Assembly: GCA_030522415.1 (NCBI GenBank)
Contig: CM060109.1
Span: 29,373,392 to 29,437,391, forward strand
DNA length: 64,000 nucleotides
Direction: 5' to 3'
From: Channallabes apus
Taxonomy: Eukaryota; Chordata; Actinopteri; Siluriformes; Clariidae
Position numbers and translations under genes: made by a program. Positions within the stretch are counted from its first letter, which is position 1. Each line of letters opens with the position of its first letter. The notes beneath the pieces are model-generated. The model saw only the letters and a list, made by a program, of their open reading frames with translations, was not told the DNA's origin and did no database searches. Of this stretch, positions 12,101 through 27,100 are shown in pieces.

Positions 12101-15100
12101 TCCGTCACTGACACGATGTTAATGAACGGTTCTGCAGTTAAAAAATGAATGAGCTCTGGCGTGTGAGTCATTGCTAAGTCATGGTGCACTGCCTACATGG
12201 AGGAACTGCGTCTACTGCTCTACTCTATCTGATCGTCTCCTTCTTTTCCATGACGCTGATTACTATTGTGAGCAATTATTGTCCAACAGGTACCTATTTA
12301 GTCTATCATCATTTAAAATTCTTCTTGTCCGTTATCAGAAATGATGTCTTCTTGTAGTGTGTAGGTGACTGTGACGTTTAATGTTGTGAAAACGTAACAG
12401 ATAGCATAGATTTGTATATACCTATATGTTTTGTGGTTCTTAGTGTTGGGAGGATACACAATGTTCTAGCGTCAGTGGCAGCGGACAGGAGTGTTTCGCC
12501 AGCAGGAGATGACTCATCACAGCTCCTCTAATAAACAGCCCTTCTTTTCATCCTCTCTTTCTCAGTCTATGGTGGCATTCCTGAAAGACCCCAGAGGTGC
12601 CCCCCTATGGGAGGAGAACCCTGAAGCTAAAGACGTCATTCACATCGAGACAGAGAAAGTGAGTATCTCTTTTAGGCCAGTCGAAGATCATCTTTCCATC
12701 CTCCGTGTTTGCCTGGTGTGGGAACTGAATGCAGGACAAAAGTAATGAGTTAGTCAATCTGCAAGAGGTACCAGGCTGTTCTGCCGTCTCCAGAGACCAC
12801 ACTTGGCTGTGAGACAGGCACAGGAGCATTTAGAAGCTTAGATGGGCGAAAAACAATCCTGACCATCCCAGAATTTAGTAACGACAGATCTTATGATGGC
12901 GAAGATTAATCAAAAATAAAGTTGCATTTTTATATGAAATGAAAGTCACGCTTTTATAAGAAAACACAGATTAATCCAGAGAGTTTCCCTGCTGAGAGGG
13001 CTGCATTCAATCAGAAAGCAGTCATACTCATGGAGATGAGGTGGCTCTACAACTGGTTTGAAGCACGTATTGATTGCTTTAGGGGAGTGTGTGCTTGGTG
13101 GCATATTACATCTTTTGGGGTGTCAACTGCCAAAAGCAAAGCTCAGCTGCAGGAAGCAATCTGGTAATGAAGCGGGAATATAAACAAAGCTGATGAATGA
13201 CATTTCCCTGAGAGCTGGTGAATCCATGCATACAATTTAATACAAGACATTAGTGTAAGTACTGTGCGCCTCACTAATGTCATAATTATAGCACTGCCTG
13301 TCCAGGTACACACGAATCCTTGGTTGGCCAAACATGTATGGGAAATCTTTTAACTATGCTTCGTACAGCTTTTTATGGCATAACTGTGCATTGATAAAGT
13401 CCAAAGTATAAGATTAGTCTGTCTACACTGGTCCTGTGTGTCATATGTTTTACATTATTCTGATAAAAAAAAAAAAAGAGATCCTGTACTGTAGTGGTAT
13501 TGTTAAGAGCTAGATATAATGACCTCCATACAGTACATCCTAAACAAAAAGAAAAGAAGAAGGAAAAGAAAAAACACTGAACCATTTCTCTTACAGACAT
13601 CTGTGGCTTTTTTTTTTTTTTTTTACAGGACTTTAAGAAGCTACTGAAAAGAGAAGAGAAACCCATCCTCATGATGTTTTATGCCCCCTGTGAGTCACCT
13701 GATGATCTACCCTCATTCTGTACTCAGTCACTAGTGAATTCAAAGAGCTTATATTTCAAAGGATGTTTAATCCTAGATGCAAATGACTCTGGTTTGACTG
13801 TAGAAACATTAAAGATAAAAGCCTAGTGCTTTTAAAATTTGCATAGTATGTCAAGATAAAAGTTTTCAGTGCTCAAAAGTTTCAGTTGTTATATTAACAT
13901 ACGGCATCTGGACGCAAGGATGGGTCTGTACTGTACATAAATTTTATTTTAATATTATCCTTTTGCATTATATGTGCTTTTATTAATATCACATTTATCA
14001 ATGCTCATCATAGAAATATATTTTTTTTCACATGCAAAAGTTAATTGAATTTAGCAAGTGAATTTTATTACTCTATGGAGTCACTGTCTCTTTTATGTGT
14101 ATATTAATTTTGATAAGATGGCTCTAGGGTTTGTTTAATATACAGGAATGCACTGACTATGTAGTTGAATAGCGAGTACAGGAAATGAGGATGAAAATAA
14201 TTCTTTAGGGTTTTTAAAACATTTTTAATTTAAAACATAGGGATAACTATTTGTTGTCTCCCTTGGGCGTCACACTTTTCCACTTTCCGCAACACCTCCT
14301 GAACCATTCATGGGAATTTCCTTAAACCTTTGAAGAACCTTTATTAGGAAGCACAGATGTGCACTAGTTATTTTATTTATTATTAAGTAGCATGTTGAGT
14401 GGGCAGGTGACACATCTTCCTTGGAAGACTCATCAGTTTTGTAAAGAGAAGGCGCTAAAGGGGTAGCCATTACATTTTGGGAAGTGGAAAATACATTTTA
14501 CTTACAGTATAACGTCACGTACTTTTATAAGTACAGTCCAATATTTTGCCCATATCATGCAAAGGGCAACTGTGGAACAGTGTTAATTTTTGAGCTTTCA
14601 GGTAGAGATTATGACCTCTAAAAGCAATCACTGAGCTTATGCATCTGGGGCATAGAGTAGGTGTCAAACTCCAGAAGCCCGAAGGGGTTTATGCCTACAT
14701 CCAAATTCAGAAACATCCCGATCAGGTTTGACCATTGGCTGGTGGATGCAGTGTGTCCTGCTTGTGCATTTTACTAAGATCATCGTTTCTTATTGCTGGC
14801 TTGGCAGTTAACTGCCACTAGACATTGAAGAAGTCAAAATTTAATGATGCAACATGGGCATTCAGCCAGGAATAATGCTAAAGACAGTGTTGTCCTACTT
14901 GTCTAAATTTTGACACTTTTTCTATTTATTCTTGGCATACTGTGAAATCCCATAAGAAAACGATTACAAAATAAGGTAGAAATTTGTGTATCTGCTCAGT
15001 TAATTGCGCAGCCTGGCTAGTTGAACTGCATGGGGCGTGTGACAGTTGGTGTCACCATCATAATCAAGTCACTTAGGTGAAACTGATGGTGTGACAGCTG

Positions 15101-18100
15101 TGGGCCCTCCTCAGCATGCAGAGTCGTCCCGTTAACATTCGGATAACTGCTGTTCTCACACATTTTTGAACTCACTCTGGCATTTCGCAGTGGATGCACT
15201 TTATTGTATAATTGAGAGGATGCTCCTGTGTGTGTGTGTTTGTAAAACCAAGGTGTAGATTGGCATTGCTGTGGAAAACTGCTTATGTCCATCACCTGCC
15301 AGACCTTGGCATACTTTTTAGGTTTTTGTATTCCCAGCATGACAGAAGAGAAAGATGGCTCCCAATGATGTGTAACTTTCCTTCTGGGTATGGGCGTCAT
15401 AGTCTAGGACACTGAATGAGACTTGACTTCCCTCCAGTGTCTGTCCTAGCACATGTGAAGGGCACCTCAGTGATGAGTGACTTAATCAGTGCTTATTACT
15501 TGACTCCAGCAGGGCCAAAGGCACTTACCCAGACTTACTGAATTGAATCATACATAGATTTAGCATTGGCTAGACTTTCAGCTTTGAGATTTGTTTTCTC
15601 TACAGGCTCATGCACAGCCAGGACTACCTGATGGGCTCCGGTCTGGTGTCTAGGAGCTGTGTGGCTTGAGATCCATCTGCAGCATAATACTGAAGTCAGG
15701 AAAGCTGAATCATTTGTTGAAAGAACTATACTCGTTGATTACTTTAAGAAGTGCATTTGTAAACCTGTTGATTTATGCAGCATTCCAGTCAGCCAATCAT
15801 GTATTAGCAGCACAATGTATAAAATTATGCAACTACAGGTCGAGAGCTCATCCATGATTGACATTCATGGAGAATATCAGAATGAGGACAAAAATTTTCT
15901 CTGACTTTGACCATGGTTGTCAGTACCAGTTAGGCTGGTTTGAGGATTTCAGAATCAGCTGATCTTCTGGGAGAGCTGTGCAAAAAAACTAAAATCTCCT
16001 GTACAGTATATGGAAAGTTTGTATGCTGAACCCCCTTCTGATACAAGATCAGAGGAGAATGACCAGACTGTTTTAAGAGGACAGGAAGTCTGTAGTAACT
16101 CAAATAAGCACATGTTACACCAGTGAAGAGCAGAAAATCATTTCAGCCACACTTTAAACCTTGGGATATATGGGCTACAATAGAAGAAGACATCAGATCA
16201 CATCAGGTTCTACTCCTGTTAGCCAAGAATGAGAGTCTAAGGCTTGGATGGAATCTTGGGCACAGATTTAATCAAACCATAAAGTTAAAAACTTATCCTT
16301 ATATTTACAGTATATACTTACTTTTATCATATTGGGTGACAGGCAGGAGTAGAACCTGATGTGGTCACCTGCACTTATAGACCATCCATCTTAAGGATTG
16401 AAGTTTTGTGTGTGCCAAGATTGTTTTCTTCTCACCAAGATTGCTCACAAAGAGTAATTCATATAATAAGTTACTTTATCCTTCCTTGGCAGTCAAACCA
16501 ACCTTGCCAATTTTCCCCATCATCAGGAATTTTTACCCACACAACTCTTACTCATTCAGTCTGTGTTTTTTTTTTGTTTGTTTCCTGTGTAGTTTCAAGT
16601 TTCAAGCTTTATTGTCATATGCACAGTAACGAAGCATGCCCCCCCCCCCCACACACACACATAAAGTGAAATTCTTTCTTTGCTGTCCCCCAATGAATGC
16701 TCTGTATATAAAAGTAAATTTTTTACCTCATTAATGTACACACAGCACCCCATATTGAAATATCATGTGGTCCTAAGTATTCTGACCCTTTGCTCAGTAT
16801 TTAGTAGAAGCACCCTTTTGATCTAATACAGGGATGAGGCTTTTTGGGAAAGATGCAACATGTTTTTCACACCTGGATTTGGATCCTCTGCCATTCCTCC
16901 TTGCAGATCCTCTCCAGTTTGAATGTCAGGTTGAATGGTAATTATTGGTGGACAGCCATTTTTAGGTCTCTCCAGAGATGCTCAATTGGGTTTAAGTCAG
17001 GGCTCTGGCTGGGCCATTCAAGAACAGTCACCGAGTTGTTGTGAAGCCACTCCTTCGTTATTTTAGCTGTGTGCTTAGGGTCATTGTCTTGTTGGAAGGT
17101 AAATCTTCAGCCCAGTCTGAGGTCCTGAGCAGTCTGGAGAAAGTTTTCATCCAGGATTCCCTTTACTTGGCCACATTAATCTTTCCCTCGATTGCAACCA
17201 GTCGTCTTGTCCCTGCAGCTGAAAAACACCCCCACAGCATGATGCTGCCACCACCATGCTTCACTGTTGGGACTATATTGGACAGGTGATGAGCAGTGCC
17301 TGGTTTTTTCCACACATAGAATTAAGCCCAAAAAGTTCTATCTGGGTCTCATCAAACCAGAGAATATGTTCAGGTGTTTTTTAGCAAACTCTTTGCGGGC
17401 TTTCATGCATCTTGCACTGAGGAGAGGCTTCCGTCGGGCCACTCTGCCATAAAGCCCCGAATGTGGAGGTTGCAGTTGTCATGCATTGTGAGCTGTAAGG
17501 TCTTATATAAACAGGTGTGTGGCTTTCCTAATAAAATCCACTCAGTATAATCAAACACAGCTGGACTCAAATGAAGGTGTAGAACCATCTCAAGGATGAT
17601 AAGAAGAAATGGACAGAGTTAAACATACAGTACGAGTGTCACAGCAAAGGGTCTGAATACTTAGGAAAAACTTCAGCTTTTCTTTTTAAAAACATCTGCA
17701 AGAATGTCAACAATTCTGTGTTTTTCTGTCAATATGGGGTGCTGTGTGTACATTTGATGAAGAGAAAAATTTACTTAAATGATTTTAGCAAATGGCTGCA
17801 ATATAACAAAGAGTGAAAAATTTAAGGGGGTCTGAATATTTTCCGTACCCATTGTATATAATAGAATAAAATAAAAATGAAATAAAATAAATATGGGTAT
17901 CAAAAATATATATATAAAAAAAGATGTATTAAAAGCAGAATATGAAAATATGGGAATATCAAAATGTATACTGTAAACAGTCCACATAGTGCGCAAATTC
18001 TGCAAAGTGTATGAAAAAGTGCTTGTTCAAGTGATTGTGCAGATGTTTCTTCGATGTAAACTCCAGAGACTGTTGTGTGTGAATTTCCCACAATAGTTTC

Positions 18101-21100
18101 GGGAACTGCTAAAAGCACCCCATCTGGTACTAACACCCGTGCGACGATTAAAATCGGAGAGATCATACGCATGTTTTCTTCATTCTGATCTTTGATACAA
18201 ACATTAAATGAAGCTCTTGATGTGAATCAGCCTGACTTTTCTCATTGTGCTCCTGCCAGATGATTGGCTGATTAGATAACTGCACGAATGTACAGGTGCA
18301 CATGTGCTCCTAATTCTGTGGACACTGAATGTAGATCTGTTGCCCTTCACTTAATGAGCCACTCATTGAGAGTGACTGGGGCTTCCATCTGTGTGCATTT
18401 GGATCTGGCTCTCCATGAGTTTGGCTCTTGATTGTTCTATGCTTACTGTTCTTTTGTTAGTTTGGGAGTCTTAATGCACTTTTATGAGTGCAATAGTATA
18501 ATTTTACTGTCACTTTACAAGAACAATTGACTGCCTAGCCCAGTAGTCACAATGTACTCAGCAGAAAAAGGATAGACGTAATGGTAAGTGCTGTTTTCTT
18601 ATACAGGTGTTCAAAATGTCAGCAAGCATATGTCACATGTGGTTTGCCCATGGGTAGTGCAGAGTCCAAATACTGGAGATGGTCAGAAAAAAAGCTGGTG
18701 TAATTTATTTGTGTAAGCATATAAGGTTGAAAACACTCCAACAGTGCCATGCCAAGCCAAGCACTAATGTCGAGTTCAGATGAAGTTAATAAGTTGGCTT
18801 TTTCAACGGAAAACTGTCAAGTTTTGTGAAGAAGGAGAGCTGATTCACATCTGATGTAGCCTGCACACAGAATATTTTAAAGAATTATTATCTTTATTTA
18901 TTTATTTATTTTTTGAGGGACGTACGAGTGGTGACCTTTAACAGCTTGATACTACAGTGGTTGGCATGGTTCCTTGGACGCAGCACTGGAAAATTGTGTA
19001 GTTCAAACTTTTATGGTGATTATCCAATTAACAATGCTGGTTACATATACTTATAAATAAAAGAGAGGTTTTGTCTGTACATTGGCCATAACTTTCTCTT
19101 TCCAAGACATCTTCATGTTTCAAACATTGGAGGACCAGAAACCAGTCTCAAAAAAACGTCTGTCTGTCTGTCTTTCCAGCCAGATTTTGTTACGGAATCA
19201 TGCAAAACTGCTTTGTCAGTACTTTGGTATTAGTCTGAATTTAAGCTTGCTTCATAAATGAAATCAAAATGTTGAGTAGACGTGTTAGTTATGAGCAGTC
19301 ATGTGCCAGGTTAGAAGCTGGAAGTTTTCATAGTGTATTGCACATCCGTCAAACTGTGAGCCTGTCTTAAAATCGTCCGCTGGACAGAATTTATTGGAAC
19401 TTTTTTGCAGTACTTGGATATCTGCCTGACGTTTAACCTGCACCAAAGGTGAAATGAAAATGTTGAATAGAAGCGATGTTATGAACAGCTACTGTATGTC
19501 CCAGATTTCATAATCTATCATAAGCTTATTAGTACAGTAGCTTATTTTAATGTAAACAAACACCTACACCAATAGATCTTAATTAATAAAGCTAAACTGA
19601 ATATTTTTGCCGGGATTACTTAATATTTTCAGCACTTAAATAACAGTGCTGAAGTGGTAAGTGAATTTTAATGTGCTAGGTACGTCAGCTGTATATAGTA
19701 TATGACAAATACTTCTATGTACACAGTCACACTTCCACATCATTTTACTGTTACAAGGTTGTTATATTGAATAACTCCAGCCCACATTCTATGTAGAGGG
19801 GGAAAAAAAGGAAAGAATGTTCTGTGCAGCAGAGAGTTGAGAACATAGTATTTTTTTAAGGTTATATACTGTAGTGTTTGCTGTGATGATGAAATGCTGT
19901 CTGGTTATTGAAAGCTACACACAGAGGGAAGCCCTCAGGCTGTTCATTTATGCTTCCCTTGTAGTTTTCTCTTTTCTTTTCCCCTCTCTCTATCCTTCTT
20001 TAATTTTTCACTAGCTTCCTGAACTGTTATTTTATAGAATTAATAATTGGCCTCCTCAGGGTAAACATACAACACACAGCTCTCTAACCGCCTTCAATTT
20101 ACTAAATGCAGGAATATTCTAAGAAACAGCTACATCACACCCTACATGATGTGTTGCAATAATCTGAGTGCTCTGTAAAGATCTTAAAATGTTTTCAGAA
20201 GATTTTTCGTACAAGTCAGTTGACTGCTCCAAATTCTGTTCTCTGTAAATCTTTGCCTTAATTGTTTCCCGCTTTTTGTTATTTATGCGGCACGATAGGG
20301 TGCGGCGTGTGTAAGAGGATGCAGCCCATCTTCCAACAAGCTGCCACGGAGACGAAAGGAAAATATGTAAGTACTTCTCCGTGCTGTGTTTTTTAATTAA
20401 GCAGTGGTTCTTAACCCTTGTCCCAGAAGACCCCTTGCCCTGCACAGTTTAATGTTTTCTTAGCTCTTAACACACCTGATTTAATTCAATTTAGTTTTAT
20501 GCATGTGGCACTTTTAACAATGGTCACTCACCACTGTCAATGTAAAGGCCGCTTTACACAATCAAAAAGAAAAATTTTGAAATGAATTTGAAATTTTTGA
20601 GGAAATGCGAATAAATAAAAAAGATCAGATTGTCCCTGACGAGCAAGCCGAGGGCAACAGTGGCAAGGAAAACTCTCTGCGATGTCAATAGGAAGAAACC
20701 TGGAGAGGAACCAGACTCGACAGGGAACCCATCCTCATTTCTGTGATTTCAGATAGCAGAGAATTATTTTCAGTCACTCTTGGAGACTGAAGTGTTTGCA
20801 GACTGGAAGTTCAGTATAATAGGAAATATGTTTAAGTTAATATGTAGACCACCTTCATTGTTGGAGGCTCAGGTCCAAAACTGTTTTGTGGGTATTTCAG
20901 TCCTGAACTATTGAGCGACTGCAGTCACAAGTCATAAGAGAATAGTCTGCATCAACTGAGACCAAGACCATCTTCATGGTAAATTGGAACTGTCACCCAG
21001 TCTCCACATGTATCCCAGGCAGACCACAGGTCTCCAACTAGAAGCAGAGCACTAGGATGCGTCAGACAGGTCCAGGAAGGAGGTGTCGAGAGAGAGAGAG

Positions 21101-24100
21101 AACAGTTGGGTATGGTCACAGTTACATCATGTATTTTACTAATAACATATTGAAGAGGATGTGGTAAAGCAGGGAAACACTAAGATCCAGGACTGAGAAC
21201 GCCTGTAATACATCAAACAGTTCACCTTGTGTAAAAATCACTTCCTTACATTTTGGCTAGTGAGGGCTATTTAAACAGGAGAATATTTAATTATTTATTC
21301 TTCTGAGCAGTTTAACATCTGATAATGTTGTGACCTTGTTTTGTCTAATAAGCCACTTATTGTTGAATAGGCCTACATTCTGTGTGGATCCAACTTGGAA
21401 TAAAAGCAACACTACGCACCAGTTAAAATGCTACCGTCATTGTGCATGTCTTCTGTATACTGTACATGAATATTTCAAACTCAGATATGTGTAATCTGCT
21501 TGATGTATTTATTTATTTTTTTATCGCTTGCAGGAGTAGATGTTAGGAAAGAAATAGCATTCCCCCGGTATCACAGTGTAAACAATGTCAGACAAATGGA
21601 TAAGTAGCACACTGACAAACAGTGCAAGCGTCAATGAACATAGTAAATACAGATAATAGTACAACAGAATGTTTCCCTCTCAACATGCACCAGCAGTCGT
21701 CTCAGATCGCATCACCACAGTAACAAGCTCTTTTTATGGAGCTGCAAATGAGGACTAGTTTTGCTAATTGCAGCATGGTGTATTTCGCTGAATGAACAGT
21801 GGGCTGTGCAGGCAGCCTGTAAGTAAGTCGTTTGTTTAGTTTGTATAATGAATGCCTAGCTTGCAGATGTGGACAGCTAGGAAGAGATTTGCTACTTCCT
21901 GTACTTTCGCATGCGTGTCTGCAGGATGCCGATAGCGTTCAAGAAATGAAATGGAGTTGGCAGAAAGTCAGTTGTCAGCAGCCACGTATTTCTCTGTACA
22001 GTTGAATGCATGCGAGCAGCAAGAGATAAGTCTTAAATTGTTCTTTTGAAGCTGTGTGTGTATGTTTATTTGATTTTATTTCATACATTATTTTTAAATT
22101 GAGCTCAAATACCTGCTCAATTACTTTGTAATGAATCTTTTTACTCTGTAATACTGCTTTTTTTATTTTAATGAAAATAACTTTTGCTGTTTGTCCAGGA
22201 AAAATAAAATACTATTCAGTAGACAGGCAAATTGTGTGCTTATAATAGGCGTTCTTTTATCAAGAAAAGCAAAATTCTATGCCGCATACTGGCTGTGATG
22301 CAGCATCACAAACAGATGGCCAAGTCAATAAATAAACCCCCTTCAAAAACACCTCTTTTGGCCAGCATCCTCACTATAATTCCCGAAAAGTACGACCCAA
22401 GCGGATTATTCTGTACATGATTAAAAATCCTCCTTGTCTTAGATGCTGTTTTGAATTTTCACCCTTTATGAAAAATTGAGTTGCCAGAGGGAGAGCATGG
22501 TGTTCATATATTGTATGTTTAAGGTGTCTAAGTGGCATACTGAACTTTGGATATTGCTGAATTAAGGTTTCACAGATTCTGCTGCTTGAGGTCCAGGGTA
22601 CATTTAGGAGGATTAGTTTTAACCCAAGTGGTACAGTACGTGGTGTTCATAAATATATCCAAAACCAGATCAAATGCTCAAGCTTAAACAAGCACATTTT
22701 CCAGACTGTTTAACACAAGTAATGGAGATGAACTTGGAATGTAATGCTTACTACAACTAAATAAGGGTGAACTTGATATTGACATGAAAGAAGCACTTGA
22801 AATGCCAACAAGGAGTTTGATATTTACCATGTCCGACTTCACTGAAGGCTATACTTTGATGTTGTTCTCATTTAACACTCCTCTGTTTCCACCAGGATCC
22901 AGCCATTCGTCTTCATTTCCCAGAGTTCCGTTTTGTTTTATTTGGGTGTTTTATTTGTTACTCTTGTCTTGCTGCAGGTCTTGGCAGGGATGAACATCCA
23001 CCCGGCGGAGTTTGACGGACTTAAACAGGAGTTTGATGTCAAAGGATACCCGACCTTCTGCTACTTTGAGTGAGCTTGTTTTTATCATTTGATTCTGCGA
23101 TTACGTATTACAGGACAAACCTGTGAAGCCTTCATAAGCCATTTCTGGATGGTCTACAAGTCCTGTGTTCTGTCCTTCAGTCTTTACCTTAAGCATTGGC
23201 ATCTTTTTTTAGTAGCTGGTATTTGGTAAGGATTTGTTGTCTCAGCCCTGAGAAACACGCCTCTTTTGTGTGTGTATGTGGGAGGGGGGAGGGTGTGGGG
23301 GGCAGGTAGGATAAGCAGGTAATATCAAAATAAGTCACTTGAAGTTTACCTGGCTATAAAGTGCTTAGGGCTTATACGGTCATAAAATATTTACTTTGAA
23401 GGGCATTTGCAGGGAGGGACCTGAACTGAAGAATACCAGAGAGTGCTGTTCACATACTGATGACCGCAGTTAAAGTAGAACTCATCAAAACATCCGCAGA
23501 GATGGTATCGAGTGTTACATTTGCTGTCATGCTGCTTAATCCTTAAAACTCAAGCAATATATATCTATGCTGGAAACACGACATTGGTCGATGATTGGGA
23601 AAAAAAAAAACTCCTTATATGGAAACCAATGTTTGACGACGAAGGAGGCTTCAGACGTCAGAATGTGTGTTGGCTCTTTGGGAATGTCACCAAAGTTATC
23701 ATAAATTTATAATATGTAAGTTTTACCGCTACAGGAATACGGGATACGGAAACTGACAAAATGCTCATTATTTTTGGTCATAAAAACAACCATCACAAAA
23801 AAAGGTCATCATTTGCGTCTATGGTATTTATTTTTTGCTTAGTCATGGTTATAGAATTAGTTATATAAGATGCTCAATACTGCACAATCCTAGCCGCTAT
23901 ATTTATTTCATTCAACATAACAGTGCAAAATATGGCTCTGGGTTTTTGAGAGCATATACCGAAGGCTGAATTAAAAAGAAAAAAATTATGATTGTGAAGA
24001 AGTCTGAGACAGATCGTCTAATTATATAAAATATATATTGAAAATGTCCCTGTGTTTTGTACCCGTTTTTAACAACTGATACGTGCAGCAATTAGCAAGG

Positions 24101-27100
24101 GAAAAGTTTTTCTGTTAAATCTGCATGGTGAAGGCTTATGCATTGCAATAGGCTTTATTGTCCTTGCATTATGTGTTTACTGTCACATATATACAGTACA
24201 TCTCTGCTGCAGGGACAGGCTAATTACCCAGAGGCCTTCCTTTTGTGGTTTAAAAATGCATGGTAGAACGACTCAGCATGACCACACACACTACAGCACA
24301 AAGATTCTATATAGATTTTTTTTGGCAAAATTGCTAGTTAGATCACAATCATGGCTACTCAGACACACATGTGCTTGGTGAGTCGGAAAAGCAATTTAGT
24401 TTTTGTGGTAATGACATGAGAGTGCCAGGGTTGATTCTGACTCGTTCATGGAATTATTTTACAGTACATCAGCTACTTCTAACATAACCACACCCTAATT
24501 TATGTCCAGAAGACGACGATGAGAGGAGAAAAAAGAAAAGCATCTAAAAACTTTTTTTTAAATTGTCTTTTACATTATATTCATCACAGAAGCTGTGCCA
24601 ACATTTAAGGTTTTGTCAGAGCTTTGGAATCCTTGCTACAGTTCTATATCAGGCAGCTAAAAATTATGTTTTTTTTCTGCTTTTTACTGCTAAAGGAAAA
24701 CTTATAAGTAGAACTATGACCTGTTTAGCAGCGAATAAAAGGCAAGACATGCCATAAACAATCACTCATCCACTCATCGTCTATACCGCTTTATCCTGTA
24801 TTCAGCATGGAATCTATCCCGGGAGACTTTAGGGCACACTACGAGCAATTGGGGAACGCCAATTAGCCTAATCTGCATTTTTGGACTGTGGGAGGAAACC
24901 AGAGTACCCGGAGGAATCCCACCAACTACATGCACACAGAGACGGGAATCGAGCCTGGCTGGGAATCGAACCCGGACCCTGGAGGTGCGGGGCGACAGTG
25001 CTAATCACTACACCACTGTGCCACCTGCAACCAATAACGGCACACTAAAAATAGAATCAGATGTCAGAGAATGATATGTTTAGTTTACATGCACATATCA
25101 AACTGATTTCATTGCTGTAGTAAACTGAAGCTCAACTGGTTTCTAATTACTGGATTGAATTATGCAGAGTGAGCGTGATACATTCTTGTAGTATTAACAT
25201 AAACCAATTAGATTAGGAGATCTCACGAGGATGTTGGCAGAGTAGTGCAGCGGCTGTGCGGTTGTTACAGAATGCCAGCAACCTAGTTTTAATTCTCAGT
25301 TCATTGTGAGAAATGTATTTGTTTATTTTATTTATTTATTTAGAATCTTCAGAAATCAAATAAAATTAAAAGCCAATATACAGTAGTTTAGGTTCCACTT
25401 GTGCCACTGGGGTAGCTTTAGACCCCTGGGGCGTGGATTCCTTTGGGCACTGTGGGTTGCAGACTGTCTGGTGCATTCAACGGATGCTCGGTTGGAGTGA
25501 GATCTGGGGAATTTGGAGGCCTTCAACCACCTTAAACTCTTTGCCTGCTATACGCAGCAGGCTATGATGACCTTTTTATCATAGCTAGTGTTTTCCTTTT
25601 TTCAGAAATTTGTCCTACATTGTCTTTTCTGTGGAATCTGCCAGCACAGGCTAGCATGTTGAGCTTTGGGTGATCCTGTCAGCAGTTTACTGGTATATAA
25701 TTGATACTCGTTAAATCACCTAGCCGTGGTGTATGTGGTGCTGTGGCTGAGCTGTGTATAATCAAATGATTAAGGTTCAATTTGAGCCTAAACCATATCG
25801 TGATCATAGAAAATTGAAAGCCCTTCACCAGGAAAATCATCAGAGTTTAGTACAGTGCATTGCAGTGCAGGAAAAAATCCTAGGCATCAAAAAGATTTCA
25901 TGAGCATTCTTGAAAGTTTGAAATGTAACTTCTGACTTAAAAAAAACAAAAAAAACATTATAGCAGAGGATGATCTGTATGCAGCCCTGTGGATGATTCA
26001 AGCATCTTCGTAATGGATCATAGAGTCTAAAAATTTCTATTATTTAACTAGTCTGAGTGGCTGTATATAGAATTGACCATGTACCTGTAGTGCACTACAA
26101 AGGCTGGTAGAATGCTTTATTTCCACCAAGTTGCACTTAAATGGGGAGGATAAAGTGATTTGAGAGTCGGCACTAGACCTGTTTGCTAAGTGCTTATTTC
26201 ATGCTGTCTGTACTATGAAATATGAAATATGACAAACTTTTGTACCATCTACATTTAAATGCTAATAAAAAGAATTTTTTATAAGATGGTAGCCAAAACA
26301 GGGTTATCGAGGTAGTTGCCTACAGTGAGCTGACAGGACCTGAATAAAAATTGGTCCATGAGTATAAAATCATTTCAGGTCATGAAGGTGGTTTGAGATA
26401 AATTGTAGTATTTCTTGTCAAGTTTTGACATTTCGTAGCAAATTGTGAAGTGCAGGCGGTGCTTTGTAACAGAAAGGAGGTAAATTGTGACAGTATGTAG
26501 ACAGTTTGGTGTGAGTTTGAAGAAGAAGAAGAAGAAGAAGAAAGAAAGAAAAATAAGCCTCTATTGTTCAGAATACAATCAAATTAAACAGAAGACTTGT
26601 GAGCTCAGTTTGACATTGTTTGTAGCGGAGTCGTCTTAACATTTCTTAACTAATGCATGGTCAACGTATGGGAATTAGGACATGTGACATCACAGAGTCG
26701 AGCAACCAAAAACTTCAAATTTTAAAAGAATTTCAATTTACAACAATTTGGCAATGCTTTAGCAAGAAGTTCAGGAACTCACCGCCTCAGTTCAATTACA
26801 TGCAACAGATTTGAATCAGTACACACTTTAATTAGTTTCTTTTTTCTCAATTAAGACTTTTGCCTTGCCCTCTTTTTACTGTTGCTTGATGTGCATTTGA
26901 TGAAAATCTATATGTGCATTAGGGTTTTTGTGGTAAAATTCTCTATTGTGTATTGCAATGTTGGCGTCTCTGTAATAATATATTAGGAATGTAATTACAA
27001 AATATTAACTAGAGATTTAAGAAATGGGACGGCATACTCAGTCTGAAGCCTTGACATGAACTTGGCTTGATTTGATGCAGAACTTTTGCCAGTAAACAAG

